DNA of 53,113 nt from Lachnospiraceae bacterium (lineage in GTDB: Bacteria; Bacillota; Clostridia; Lachnospirales; Lachnospiraceae): positions 1 through 53,113 of the forward strand of contig JAAUZZ010000021.1 in assembly GCA_014804345.1 (NCBI GenBank). The letters run 5' to 3'. The position numbers and the translations under genes are program-made. Below, piece by piece: positions 1-9,071 of the stretch; the stretch's first letter is position 1, and every line of letters begins with the position of its first letter. The notes beneath the pieces were generated by a model. It saw only the letters and a list, made by a program, of their open reading frames with translations, did not search any database and was not told the origin of the DNA.

Positions 1-1975
1 CCGGAAGCATCGATACATGTATCATACCCTCAATCGTGTTTGGAAGCTCCACGTAAATCCCCCATGAAGTGATGGAAGAAATCACGCCCTCAAAAATGCT
101 CCCTATGTGTTCCTCCATATATTCCGCTTTCTTGAGCTTGTCCGTTTCCCGCTCTGCCTCGTCCGCACGACGCTCCATCTCCGATGAATTTTTCGCCACC
201 TCGGGAAGAATTTCACTGTAATGTTCTATCCGTTTCTCATTCATTTTTCCTCGGAGCTGTTCTTTGATAATCCTGTGTATCTGCAAATCGGGATATCTTC
301 TGATCGGCGACGTAAAATGACAGTAATACTGGCACGCAAGCCCAAAATGACCCGTGCAGTCAATCGTGTATTTTGCCTGTTTCATACTCCTTAGTGTCAG
401 TCTGCTGATTAGCGCCTCCTCGGGCGTGTCCTCCACATTTGCAAGCAGCTTTTGAAGCTCTTTCGGGTGAACCTCCTCCTGTTTGCTTTTGAGCGAATAT
501 CCGAAATTTCGGATAAACGTGCTGAGTTTCGCAATCTTTTCGGGGTCGGGCGTATCATGCGTGCGATAGACAAACGGCAGTTCCATCCAGTAGAAATGCT
601 GCGCTACGGTTTCATTTGCGATCAGCATGAAATCCTCAATAATCTTCGTTGCTACATTTCGGTCATAAGGCTTGATGTCTACCGGATGTCCTTCTTTGTC
701 CAAAATAATCTTTGTTTCCGGAAAATCAAAGTCAATCGAACCTCTCTTTTTGCGCTTTTCACGCAAAATCGCCGCAAGCTCGCGCATCAATTCAAACATC
801 GGAACAAGCTCCTCGTACTCTAAAATCTCTGCCTCATCCCTGTCCTCGAGAATCTTTTTCACGCTGGTATACGACATACGCCTGTCCACCTTGATCACGC
901 TTTCCGTGATTTCATGGTTTACGACCTCACCCTTCTTGTCAATCGTCATCAGACAGCTCAAAGCGAGCCGGTTCTCTCCCGCATTCAGGGAACAGATGCC
1001 GTTTGAAAGCTTATGCGGAAGCATCGGAATAACCCTGTCAACAAGATAGACACTGGTGCCCCGCTCCTTTGCCTCCCAATCGAGCGCCGAATTTTCTTGT
1101 ACATAATTGGTCACGTCCGCGATATGCACGCCGAGCTGATAGAAATCCCCATCTTTTGTAAGGCTTACCGCATCGTCCAAATCCTTTGCGTCCTCGCCGT
1201 CTATCGTTACCATCTGCATCGCGCGAAGGTCGCGTCTGCCCGCCATATCAGCCTCCGACACTTCATTGGCAACATTCTCCGCCTGTTTCATAATCTTCTC
1301 GGAAAACTCCACAGGCAGTTCATATCCCTTTACGATCGACATAATATCCACGCCTGGATCATTTACATGCCCGAGTATCTCGACAATCTTTCCTTCGGGT
1401 TTTCTGTTGTTCTTTCCGTAATCCGTTATTTCGCAGACGACCTTGTGCCCCGATACCGCCCCTTTAGAACGCTCTGTCGGCACAAAAACATCATCACCGA
1501 TTTTTGTGTTATCGGGAATGACAAAACCGTAATTTTTATTGCTTTTATCAAAAATGCCGACAATCCGTTTCATGCCGCGCGCGATAACCTCAATGACTTG
1601 CGCCTCCTGACGCTTTCCGCCATGTCCCGACAGTAACGCCACTTTTACAGTATCTTTATGAAATGCTCCGTTAATGCAGTTTTCGGGGATATATAAGTCC
1701 TCCTCCCTGCCTTCTATCTCGACAAATCCAAAGCCCTTCGGGTGGCTGATAAACGTACCGATCAGCTCCTTATCCGACTTTTTGGCTTTCACAAATTTTC
1801 CTTTTTTAGTAATAGAAAGCTTTCCTTCCGCCAAAAGCTCATTCAAGATGCGGTTCAGCTCGGGTCTGTCCTCTTTTGTAACTTGTAGCATCACTGCAAG
1901 CTCTTTCTCTTTCATCGGTACATAAAAATCCGCTTCCATCAAATCCAGTATAACTTTTTTTCTCTTATCCGACAT
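1..1975 (-). CDS. rnr: Ribonuclease R, 3' end cut by window
   Basis: Reading the minus strand from an ATG at 1975 gives about 658 residues open to the window edge. The product is a processive 3'-5' exoribonuclease that degrades structured RNA and acts in RNA quality control with SmpB/tmRNA. The N-terminus (MSDKRKKVILDLM) is a winged-helix-like segment, followed by cold-shock-type OB domains (GFGFVEIEG near residues 80-90, then YGFVIPD). The RNB catalytic core follows, with the signature VTIDGEDAKDLDDAVSL holding the metal-binding Asp cluster, then HIADVTNYV, and later the end of the RNB domain (CHFTSPIRRYPDLQIHR). It breaks off inside the S1 domain (GMIHVSMLPG), so only the tail is missing. 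A strong GAGGAGGT site lies upstream of the start. secG is upstream on the same strand, the usual secG-rnr(-smpB) order of Firmicutes. Family assignment is secure. Confidence 0.96.
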   Translation of the reverse strand, partial: MSDKRKKVILDLMEADFYVPMKEKELAVMLQVTKEDRPELNRILNELLAEGKLSITKKGKFVKAKKSDKELIGTFISHPKGFGFVEIEGREEDLYIPENCINGAFHKDTVKVALLSGHGGKRQEAQVIEVIARGMKRIVGIFDKSNKNYGFVIPDNTKIGDDVFVPTERSKGAVSGHKVVCEITDYGKNNRKPEGKIVEILGHVNDPGVDIMSIVKGYELPVEFSEKIMKQAENVANEVSEADMAGRRDLRAMQMVTIDGEDAKDLDDAVSLTKDGDFYQLGVHIADVTNYVQENSALDWEAKERGTSVYLVDRVIPMLPHKLSNGICSLNAGENRLALSCLMTIDKKGEVVNHEITESVIKVDRRMSYTSVKKILEDRDEAEILEYEELVPMFELMRELAAILREKRKKRGSIDFDFPETKIILDKEGHPVDIKPYDRNVATKIIEDFMLIANETVAQHFYWMELPFVYRTHDTPDPEKIAKLSTFIRNFGYSLKSKQEEVHPKELQKLLANVEDTPEEALISRLTLRSMKQAKYTIDCTGHFGLACQYYCHFTSPIRRYPDLQIHRIIKEQLRGKMNEKRIEHYSEILPEVAKNSSEMERRADEAERETDKLKKAEYMEEHIGSIFEGVISSITSWGIYVELPNTIEGMIHVSMLP

Positions 1976-2020
1976 GCCGCACCTCCTCTGTATTATTATC
2001 ATCATACACTATTTAAACAG

Positions 2021-2050
2021 AAAAAAACACCCTTGAATTTACAAGAGTGT
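2021..2050 (-). terminator. Terminator after secG
   Basis: On the minus strand an 8-bp stem (ACACTCTT/AAGGGTGT, fully paired in RNA if one G-U is allowed) is followed by seven U residues. On the plus strand the same position is a C/A mismatch, so it works for minus-strand transcription. It lies between secG and rnr and should partly or fully uncouple them. Confidence 0.8.
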
Positions 2051-2075
2051 CTAAATGTTTTATCTTAATTTGTAT

Positions 2076-2312
2076 TTAAAAATTAATGTTTAAAACAACT
2101 GCAAGTAACATAAATACAACACCCAGAACTTTTGTAAGCTTGACAAGCGCGCCCTCCATCGAACGTCCCTTGTTCTTGCCCCAGTAGGTTTCCGCCGCAC
2201 CACTGATTGCGCCAAGTCCTGCCGATTTACCCTCCTGCATCAAAACAATCGTTGTAAATACGATCGATACCAATATCAAAATAATTGTAAGCACAATTCG
2301 CAAAGCCGCCAT
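2076..2312 (-). CDS. secG: Protein translocase subunit SecG
   Basis: This 78-residue membrane protein is the small, non-essential subunit of the SecYEG channel in the cytoplasmic membrane. There are two hydrophobic helices, about residues 4-24 and 56-76, joined by the conserved cytosolic loop that contains MQEGKSAGLGAISG and the ETYWGKNKGRSMEG segment typical of Firmicute SecG. A GGAGG site sits before the ATG. rnr lies downstream, as is common, but a terminator hairpin separates the two here. Length and topology match the family. Confidence 0.95.
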   Translation of the reverse strand: MAALRIVLTIILILVSIVFTTIVLMQEGKSAGLGAISGAAETYWGKNKGRSMEGALVKLTKVLGVVFMLLAVVLNINF

Positions 2313-2347
2313 CTTTACACCTCCTTAATGATGACCTAACAGTAACA

Positions 2348-2376
2348 AGTTTAACATAAGTTTGCAGACTTTTCAA
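2348..2376 (-). promoter_or_regulatory. Predicted sigma-A promoter of secG
   Basis: Minus strand: -35 TTGAAA (2371-2376), 17-bp spacer, -10 TAAACT (2348-2353). It lies about 35 bp before the secG start. Prediction from consensus only. Confidence 0.5.
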
Positions 2377-2418
2377 CTGTTTTTTCAACAATTTTAATTT
2401 TTTCCGTTATCACCCGCA

Positions 2419-2742
2419 TTATTCCGATACTTTTTCATCGGTTCCCTTGTTTCCTCTGAGCGCCTGTATACGTCCTCTGACATTTTCGTCAAACTCCTCA
2501 TCGGAATATTTGGGATCTCTCGTTTTCATCCAGATATCACAGGGCGCCGCGGCACATTCCCCGCAGTTCTTATAACCCTTGTTATGTATCGTGCAATCAT
2601 AAATTGCACAAGCTTGTCCTTCGGGCGCGTGAAAAACCTTTCCCTCACATTCATTACAGCCTGTACACATTTTTCCGTAGCAGTAGCATGCACTGCAGTC
2701 TGTTCCGCACACACTTAAATTTTGATTTTCAGATATTCCCAT
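2419..2742 (-). CDS. DUF3795 cysteine-rich protein
   Basis: This is a small soluble protein of 107 residues with ten or more cysteines clustered in the first 75 residues (CGTDCSACYCYGKMCTGC, then CAIYDC and NCGECAAAPC). That pattern matches the DUF3795 family, thought to bind a metal or Fe-S centre, with no established function. I chose the ATG at 2742 because AGGAAGG precedes it at good spacing; a TTG seven codons upstream is in frame but would lie within that site. It is downstream of, and on the same strand as, the AraC regulator at 2802-3680, about 60 bp away, and may be regulated by it. The charged C-terminal tail is not conserved-looking. Confidence 0.75.
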   Translation of the reverse strand: MGISENQNLSVCGTDCSACYCYGKMCTGCNECEGKVFHAPEGQACAIYDCTIHNKGYKNCGECAAAPCDIWMKTRDPKYSDEEFDENVRGRIQALRGNKGTDEKVSE

Positions 2743-2801
2743 CGTTGTTTCCTTCCTTTCCAATACATATTGTATACAAATATATTTTTGTGTACATCAT
2801 A

Positions 2802-3680
2802 TTATGATTGTTTGGGAAAGTCTTGTATATTTCCGACATGACTGCCGCAATGTTGATATGCATACAGCCTTGCCGTTCGAATATCCATCGCATGATAACG
2901 TTTAAATTCCCGCATTAAATGGGACTGATCCGTGTAAGCATATTTACAGACCGCATCTAAGACATGAAACTTAGGATTCGTTAAAATCTCGTGCCATAAA
3001 TACTGATAACGCACAAGACTGCAAAGTTTCTTAGGCGTAATTCCAATGTATTCATGGAACAGCCGCTCTAATTGTCTGCTGCTGATAAAGCATTCTTTTG
3101 CCAATTCCGTAACGCTTTGTGTTCCTTTGCGCAAAATAATTTGCTCCACCGCATTATCGATCATACTGTTTTGCCGAATCTCAGACAGTCTGTCGAGAAG
3201 AATTTCTTCCGCAGCCTTTCCCCGTTCCTCCAAAGTATGCTTGTCAAACAACTGCTGCCGCAGCATATTATCCAGCCAGCGAAACCGCGTCCGCACCTCA
3301 TCATAAGTGTTTATCGTATCCTTCAAGGAATCCTCCGAAAAAACATATGCGTTCCATGCAAAAAATCGGATTGCAAATACGGAAACCAAATGACCGCTCT
3401 CTTTTCGGTCATGGTCCCAAAAACTGGCGTCATTAATTCCGCAAAAACCTCCGGTAATCGTATTGTCTGTATAATCAATATTATAAATTATATCAACACA
3501 TGTATCGGGCACTACAATACTCGCATCAACAGATTGGTCCTTCTGTAAATAAGGTTGTTCACTTCCCCAAAAGCAACGGATGTAATTTGCCAATTCCAAA
3601 TTTTGAGGTGATCGTTCCTTGTATTTTTTATTCTGTTGAAACGGTGTCGCCGTCAGCGGCACATAATTTAATTTTTTCAT
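2802..3680 (-). CDS. AraC-family transcriptional regulator
   Basis: This 292-residue DNA-binding regulator has an N-terminal part (about 1-150) resembling the DUF6597 sensor domain often found before AraC domains; PDTCVDIIYNIDY and the GGFCGINDA segment are typical. The C-terminal AraC domain carries two helix-turn-helix motifs: SVTELAKECFISSRQLERLFHEYIGITPKKL (about 190-220) and the second one around HVLDAVCKYAYTDQSHLMREFKRY. The ligand is unknown. The start ATG at 3680 has only a weak, distant AAAGG, and it lies six bases after the end of a broken GNAT reading frame. The natural neighbour gene was therefore probably that acetyltransferase, and translation may once have been coupled. Candidate targets are itself and the DUF3795 gene downstream. 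Confidence 0.85.
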   Translation of the reverse strand: MKKLNYVPLTATPFQQNKKYKERSPQNLELANYIRCFWGSEQPYLQKDQSVDASIVVPDTCVDIIYNIDYTDNTITGGFCGINDASFWDHDRKESGHLVSVFAIRFFAWNAYVFSEDSLKDTINTYDEVRTRFRWLDNMLRQQLFDKHTLEERGKAAEEILLDRLSEIRQNSMIDNAVEQIILRKGTQSVTELAKECFISSRQLERLFHEYIGITPKKLCSLVRYQYLWHEILTNPKFHVLDAVCKYAYTDQSHLMREFKRYHAMDIRTARLYAYQHCGSHVGNIQDFPKQS

Positions 3681-3686
3681 CGTAGT

Positions 3687-3831
3687 TTATACCTTTTTTT
3701 GATAAGCAATTCTTGGACTGCCGTCTGCAACATAGATTATGCCACACTTTTGATATCCGCTGCGCTCTTGCATATGCATAGATTGCAAGAATTTTATCCA
3801 TATCCTCAAACGTTACCTTGCGTATTGTCAT
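3687..3831 (-). pseudogene. GNAT acetyltransferase remnant, internal deletion
   Basis: The minus strand from the ATG at 3831 encodes MTIRKVTFEDMDKILAIYAY and then ARAQ, the standard N-terminus of a GNAT N-acetyltransferase. Directly after this, in a different frame, the DNA reads GYQKCGIIYVADGSPRIAYQ and KKV, then stops at 3687. That is the C-terminus of the same family. The acetyl-CoA-binding middle (roughly 100 residues) is gone, and the join shifts the frame, so the surviving frame runs on as nonsense. Both ends are seen directly; that they come from one gene is inferred from their fit to one family. No active enzyme is expected. Confidence 0.75.
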
Positions 3832-3855
3832 TTTTTGATTCTTGTTAAAATTTTA

Positions 3856-4596
3856 TCACATAAAATATGCACATTTCTCAAAATAAAATTTCTGCTCTTT
3901 TCCGAATAGTTCCACCAACTTACTGACACTGTTTTTTTCTCTGTATTCTTTTAAAGCATCCAAATACGCGTTTCTGTTTACATCCTCAATCACAATCGGT
4001 ATCATTCTGTTTTTCAGGCATTCCCGAAAGACAATCAGCCTTCCTGTTCTGCCATTGCCATCCTGAAACGGATGAATGCTCTCATATCTTGCATGGAATT
4101 CAGCCAATACGACAAGATCCACTTTCTTACTGCCATACCAATCCATAAGGAGTGTCATTTCACTTGCAACATTTTCCGGTCTTGTCGTCGGATAAATTCC
4201 TATCATATTGGGACGCTCTTTATACGCCCCAATCGCATATCCGTTTGCCCGATCCTCAAAAACACCCGATTTCAATTCATAGTGAAATTGCTTTATTAAA
4301 CTTTGTGTCAGCGCTTCGCTCAACGTATCCAACATCTTATTAAACATTAAAAAATGTCCGTTCATTTCTTCTACATCTTTTGCTCTGTAATAATCGTCCG
4401 TCTTCGGCAACACGCCATGGTCAAACAGCGAAGCAGTCTGCTCTTCCGTAAGCGTACTACCCTCAATTTTATTGGAATTGTAAGCAAGCAGACGCTGTGT
4501 ATATGCATACACGCCCGATCGATCAAACTTTTTTTGCTCTATCTCAAAACGTTCTAAAAGAAACTCCAAAAAACGCTTTTCATCATAATCTTTCAT
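3856..4596 (-). CDS. Fic family protein (AMPylase-type)
   Basis: The 246-residue protein carries the full Fic catalytic motif HPFQDGNGRTGR with His at residue 175, the signature of enzymes that transfer AMP (or related groups) to hydroxyls of target proteins. An N-terminal inhibitory-helix motif, SNKIEG (residues 41-46; pattern S/TxxxEG), is also present, so activity should be self-restrained. The intervening segment (RAKDVEEMNGHFLMF) matches the Fic core. I chose ATG 4596 because GGGGGAAGG precedes it; the frame is open 17 codons further upstream, but without a ribosome site. No antitoxin gene is adjacent, consistent with the intramolecular inhibitory motif. The target is unknown. Confidence 0.88.
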   Translation of the reverse strand: MKDYDEKRFLEFLLERFEIEQKKFDRSGVYAYTQRLLAYNSNKIEGSTLTEEQTASLFDHGVLPKTDDYYRAKDVEEMNGHFLMFNKMLDTLSEALTQSLIKQFHYELKSGVFEDRANGYAIGAYKERPNMIGIYPTTRPENVASEMTLLMDWYGSKKVDLVVLAEFHARYESIHPFQDGNGRTGRLIVFRECLKNRMIPIVIEDVNRNAYLDALKEYREKNSVSKLVELFGKEQKFYFEKCAYFM

Positions 4597-4634
4597 GCCT
4601 TCCCCCTTAAAACAAACTCTTATCCATACAACAA

Positions 4635-4675
4635 AGAAGTCTTCCATGATTATTATTCTATCACAGAAGACTTCT
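4635..4675 (-). terminator. Possible terminator of eno
   Basis: Perfect 10-bp arms AGAAGTCTTC / GAAGACTTCT are separated by 21 bases and followed on the minus strand by TTTGTTGT. It lies between the eno stop and the fic start. The loop is long and the U-run interrupted, so this is only a candidate. Confidence 0.45.
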
Positions 4676-4721
4676 CAAGTCTTTATTTATGAGATTTTTT
4701 TCAACTTTTTATCAATAATCA

Positions 4722-6167
<1,446 letters not shown>

Positions 6168-6180
6168 AACGTGATGCACA

Positions 6181-6220
6181 CAGCCGTATACGGAAATATG
6201 CCGCTTCGCGACTACGGCTG
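6181..6220 (-). promoter_or_regulatory. Stem-loop in eno leader, distal
   Basis: Perfect 8-bp arms CAGCCGTA / TACGGCTG enclose a 24-base segment with its own short G-C pairing (CGG/CCG). It forms the middle of three consecutive inverted repeats between the gpmI terminator and eno. Seen directly; function not known. Confidence 0.5.
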
Positions 6221-6225
6221 GCGCA

Positions 6226-6259
6226 ATACTCACGGCAAATATTATTTACCGTGAGTATA
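6226..6259 (-). promoter_or_regulatory. Predicted eno promoter overlapped by 33-bp palindrome
   Basis: The minus strand carries an extended -10, TGTTATACT, with TATACT at 6254-6259; no good -35 is visible. A near-perfect 33-bp palindrome at 6226-6258 (outer arms ATACTCACGG / CCGTGAGTAT, inner arms AAATA / TATTT, one mismatched pair) overlaps the -10 and the expected start point. That is the classic place for a repressor operator, though it could also act as a hairpin at the very 5' end of the mRNA. Confidence 0.5.
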
Positions 6260-6290
6260 ACATCCAATCAACAATATTATTACCAAATTA

Positions 6291-6336
6291 AAACAAAAAA
6301 TTCAGGACAACCGCAATTTACAGTTGTCCTAAATTC
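6291..6336 (-). terminator. Terminator after gpmI
   Basis: Perfect arms AGGACAAC / GTTGTCCT (extendable to 13 bp with AATTT/GAATT) are followed on the minus strand by TTTTTTGTTTT. This is a strong intrinsic terminator at the end of gpmI, so eno needs its own promoter. Confidence 0.85.
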
Positions 6337-6374
6337 TTTATTCTATATATATTGTTGTGATAACCTATATCATT

Positions 6375-6424
6375 CAAGGAGAATGCATGCATTCTCTTGG
6401 AAATTTCGCTGCCGGGCGAAATTT
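6375..6424. repeat. Two inverted repeats just after gpmI
   Basis: The first is GAGAATGCA/TGCATTCTC, an 18-bp perfect palindrome (6380-6397) with weaker pairing extending to about 30 bp. The second has arms AAATTTCG / CGAAATTT (6401-6424) with a GC-rich loop, followed by a T-run on the plus strand, and it abuts the gpmI stop codon. The gpmI terminator proper lies further on at 6291-6336. These may protect the 3' end or bind a protein. Confidence 0.5.
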
Positions 6425-6425
6425 T

Positions 6426-7967
6426 TTATTTACGAACCAAAAGTGACTTTCCTGTCATTTCCGCTGGCTGTTTCATTCCCATTGTCTCAATCAAAGTTGG
6501 CACGATATCCGCAAGGCATCCGCCCTCTCGCAAGGTATAATCCTTGTCATAATTTACAAGGATAAACGGTACCGGATTTGTCGTATGCGCCGTAAACGGT
6601 GCGCCTGTTTCATAATCAACAAGCTGCTCCGCATTTCCGTGGTCTGCACAGATAAACATTGTTCCATTTACAGAAAGGATTGCGTCAACCGCCTTTCCGA
6701 CACACTCGTCAACTGCCTCAACTGCCTTGATTGCGGCCTCCTCAACACCTGTATGACCTACCATATCAGGGTTTGCAAAATTGATGATAATGACATCATA
6801 CTTTCCGGACTTGATTGCCTCACAGAGCTTATCGCATACCGCATACGCGCTCATCTCCGGCTTTAAGTCATAGGTCGCCACTTCCTTCGGAGAAGGTACG
6901 AGCACTCTGTCCTCACCCTTGTTTGGCTCCTCTACGCCGCCGTTAAAGAAGAATGTAACGTGCGCATACTTCTCTGTTTCCGCGATTCTTGCCTGCGTCA
7001 TATTGTTTGCCGCAAGCCATTCGCCAAATGTATTCGTAACCGAAATCTTGTGGAATGCCACTGTTTTATTCGGAATTGTCGGATCATAATCCGAGAAACA
7101 TACATATTTCAGGTCAAGCCTCTTTCTGTCAAATCCCTTAAAGTCGTCATCACAGAAGGCTCTTGTAATTTCCCTTGCGCGGTCGGGACGGAAGTTAAAG
7201 AACACAATCGAATCCTTATCCTTTATCAAACCAACCGGCTCTCCGTTCTCCACAACAACAGTCGGAAGCACGAACTCATCCGTCTTATCATTGTCATAAG
7301 ACTGCTGAATTGCCGCAGGTCCTGTAGGCGCTTGCTCACCCTTGCCCATTGTCATCGCCTCATATGCTTTCTGCACACGGTCATAATTGTTATCTCTGTC
7401 CATTGCATAATAACGTCCCATTACCGATGCAATCTTTCCGACACCGATTTCCGCCATCTTTGCATCCAAAGCTTCCGCAAATTCTTTACCGGAAGCAGGC
7501 GGTGTATCACGTCCGTCAAGGAAACAATGTACAAATACCTTGGAAAGATTATTTCTCTTTGCAAGCTCTAACAAACCGTAAAGGTGCGTATTGTGGCTAT
7601 GCACGCCGCCGTCTGACAGCAATCCGAATAAATGAAGCGCTGAATCATTCTTTTTACAGTTCTCAACAGCCTCCAAAAGCGCAGGATTTTCAAAGAACGT
7701 GCCGTCCTGAATTTCCTTCGTGATTCTTGTAAGCTCCTGATAAACAATTCTTCCTGCACCCATATTCAAATGGCCAACCTCGGAATTTCCCATCTGTCCG
7801 TCCGGAAGTCCAACCGCCATTCCGCTTGCATTTCCCTTCACACAAGGATATTCCTTCATCAGTCTGTCCATAACCGGCGTCTTGCCAATTGCAACGGCAT
7901 TATGCTCTGACTTCTCGTTTAAGCCATAACCGTCAAGAATCATTAATACAGTCGTTTTTTTACTCAT
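6426..7967 (-). CDS. gpmI: 2,3-BPG-independent phosphoglycerate mutase
   Basis: The enzyme interconverts 3- and 2-phosphoglycerate in glycolysis, using Mn2+ and a phosphoserine intermediate. The product is 513 residues, normal for the family. It has the N-terminal metal site LMILDGYG (Asp12), the nucleophile Ser62 in GNSEVGHLNMGAGR, the binding-domain motifs HCFLDGRDTPP and GRYYAMDRDNN, and the second metal cluster FANPDMVGHTG and CADHGNAE. ATG 7967 was chosen for its GGAG site and correct N-terminus; the frame is open 30 codons upstream but has no family similarity. It lies directly before eno in transcription order, the two consecutive steps to PEP, although a terminator separates them. Confidence 0.97.
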   Translation of the reverse strand: MSKKTTVLMILDGYGLNEKSEHNAVAIGKTPVMDRLMKEYPCVKGNASGMAVGLPDGQMGNSEVGHLNMGAGRIVYQELTRITKEIQDGTFFENPALLEAVENCKKNDSALHLFGLLSDGGVHSHNTHLYGLLELAKRNNLSKVFVHCFLDGRDTPPASGKEFAEALDAKMAEIGVGKIASVMGRYYAMDRDNNYDRVQKAYEAMTMGKGEQAPTGPAAIQQSYDNDKTDEFVLPTVVVENGEPVGLIKDKDSIVFFNFRPDRAREITRAFCDDDFKGFDRKRLDLKYVCFSDYDPTIPNKTVAFHKISVTNTFGEWLAANNMTQARIAETEKYAHVTFFFNGGVEEPNKGEDRVLVPSPKEVATYDLKPEMSAYAVCDKLCEAIKSGKYDVIIINFANPDMVGHTGVEEAAIKAVEAVDECVGKAVDAILSVNGTMFICADHGNAEQLVDYETGAPFTAHTTNPVPFILVNYDKDYTLREGGCLADIVPTLIETMGMKQPAEMTGKSLLVRK

Positions 7968-8096
7968 TGCTCTATTCTCCTTTTTCTTTCTTACGAACTC
8001 AACATTTAGGCTGCGTTTTGCCTTAGTGTTTCTTAATGTTTTGCATAAAGTATACACTTTTTTCCAACTTTAGGCAATATGCTTTCTTCGAAATCC

Positions 8097-8942
8097 TTAT
8101 TTTTTCCCCATACCGTGTTGTTTCATAATCTCCAAAAATTCCGAAAAAGCTCTCTCATGCATCTTGGAAACTGCTTGGGGATTTCTGCTAAGCAGCGAAC
8201 TGATGTTTCGATATATTCTCTTTGTCCTCGCACGCTCAACATGCTCCATAATGCCGGCTTTCATGTTCTCGCTCTTTTCTTTCCCGGCGCCAAATGCGGA
8301 GTTAATCTTTTTTAATCCCGCCTCCGACTTTTCCTTCAGTTCGCTTCCGTAAAATGCATACGCCACTTCAAGTCCCTTCTGAAAATGCCGAAAATCCTCG
8401 TTGCTGCTTTCCAAACTCACCAAAAGCTCCTTCAGATTGAATGCCTCTCTCATACTCTCTGCCATATCAATTGAAATATACACCGTCAAAAGAAATACAA
8501 TGACCTCCAAAAGATTTTGGTTCATCGAAAGCGCAAACCGCTCAATCGGATTATGCATGTATAGCGTCAGAAGCACGGAAAATATTCCCCATGCCAATGA
8601 CGACAGCGCGCAAATATGTCCGTTTAAATTGAGTGGCTTTCCTGTATAATCCCAGTACCGCACATGAAACATCTTTTCCATCGCAACGCCTGTACAGTAT
8701 TCCAGCAGTGTCGCGCTCGTCATTCCCACAACAAATACAAGCCCCGCATCGGTACGAAAATGCAGTGTAAAAATCAATACCGCAATTGCACCGGAACCGT
8801 AAATAGGCAAAAAGGGACCGTGAATAAATCCTCTGTTTACCCACATCCCTTTCCGTACCGACACATAACAGGTTTCCCAAACCCATCCGAAAAAGCAGTA
8901 TAAATAAAAGAAAAACAGCCATGTTGAAAAGGTATAAATCAT
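8097..8942 (-). CDS. CmpB-type membrane protein (putative ABC-transporter type IV)
   Basis: This integral membrane protein is about 281 residues. The N-terminal two thirds match the CmpB / putative ABC-transporter type IV family (PF06541 as I recall it), with FFGWVWETCYVSV, FIHGPFLPIYGSGA, LLEYCTGVAMEKMFHVRYWDY and the NLNGHICALSSLAWG motif, spread over about five hydrophobic helices. The last 90 residues are charged and soluble. Despite the family name, no ATPase partner is nearby and transport is unproven. I prefer ATG 8942 with GGGGGA about nine bases upstream. A TTG at 8987 would add 15 residues but lacks a ribosome site. gpmI lies 129 bp downstream. Confidence 0.75.
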   Translation of the reverse strand: MIYTFSTWLFFFYLYCFFGWVWETCYVSVRKGMWVNRGFIHGPFLPIYGSGAIAVLIFTLHFRTDAGLVFVVGMTSATLLEYCTGVAMEKMFHVRYWDYTGKPLNLNGHICALSSLAWGIFSVLLTLYMHNPIERFALSMNQNLLEVIVFLLTVYISIDMAESMREAFNLKELLVSLESSNEDFRHFQKGLEVAYAFYGSELKEKSEAGLKKINSAFGAGKEKSENMKAGIMEHVERARTKRIYRNISSLLSRNPQAVSKMHERAFSEFLEIMKQHGMGKK

Positions 8943-9071
8943 TCCCAAAAATCCCCCACCCGATGTATCATCTGTATTTTCCTGCAAATCTTAACTATAT
9001 TGTATCCTTTTCATCTGTTTATTTCAATACGAAGTTTCTTTTTAGATACCGGTTTTTGATTGACATCATTC

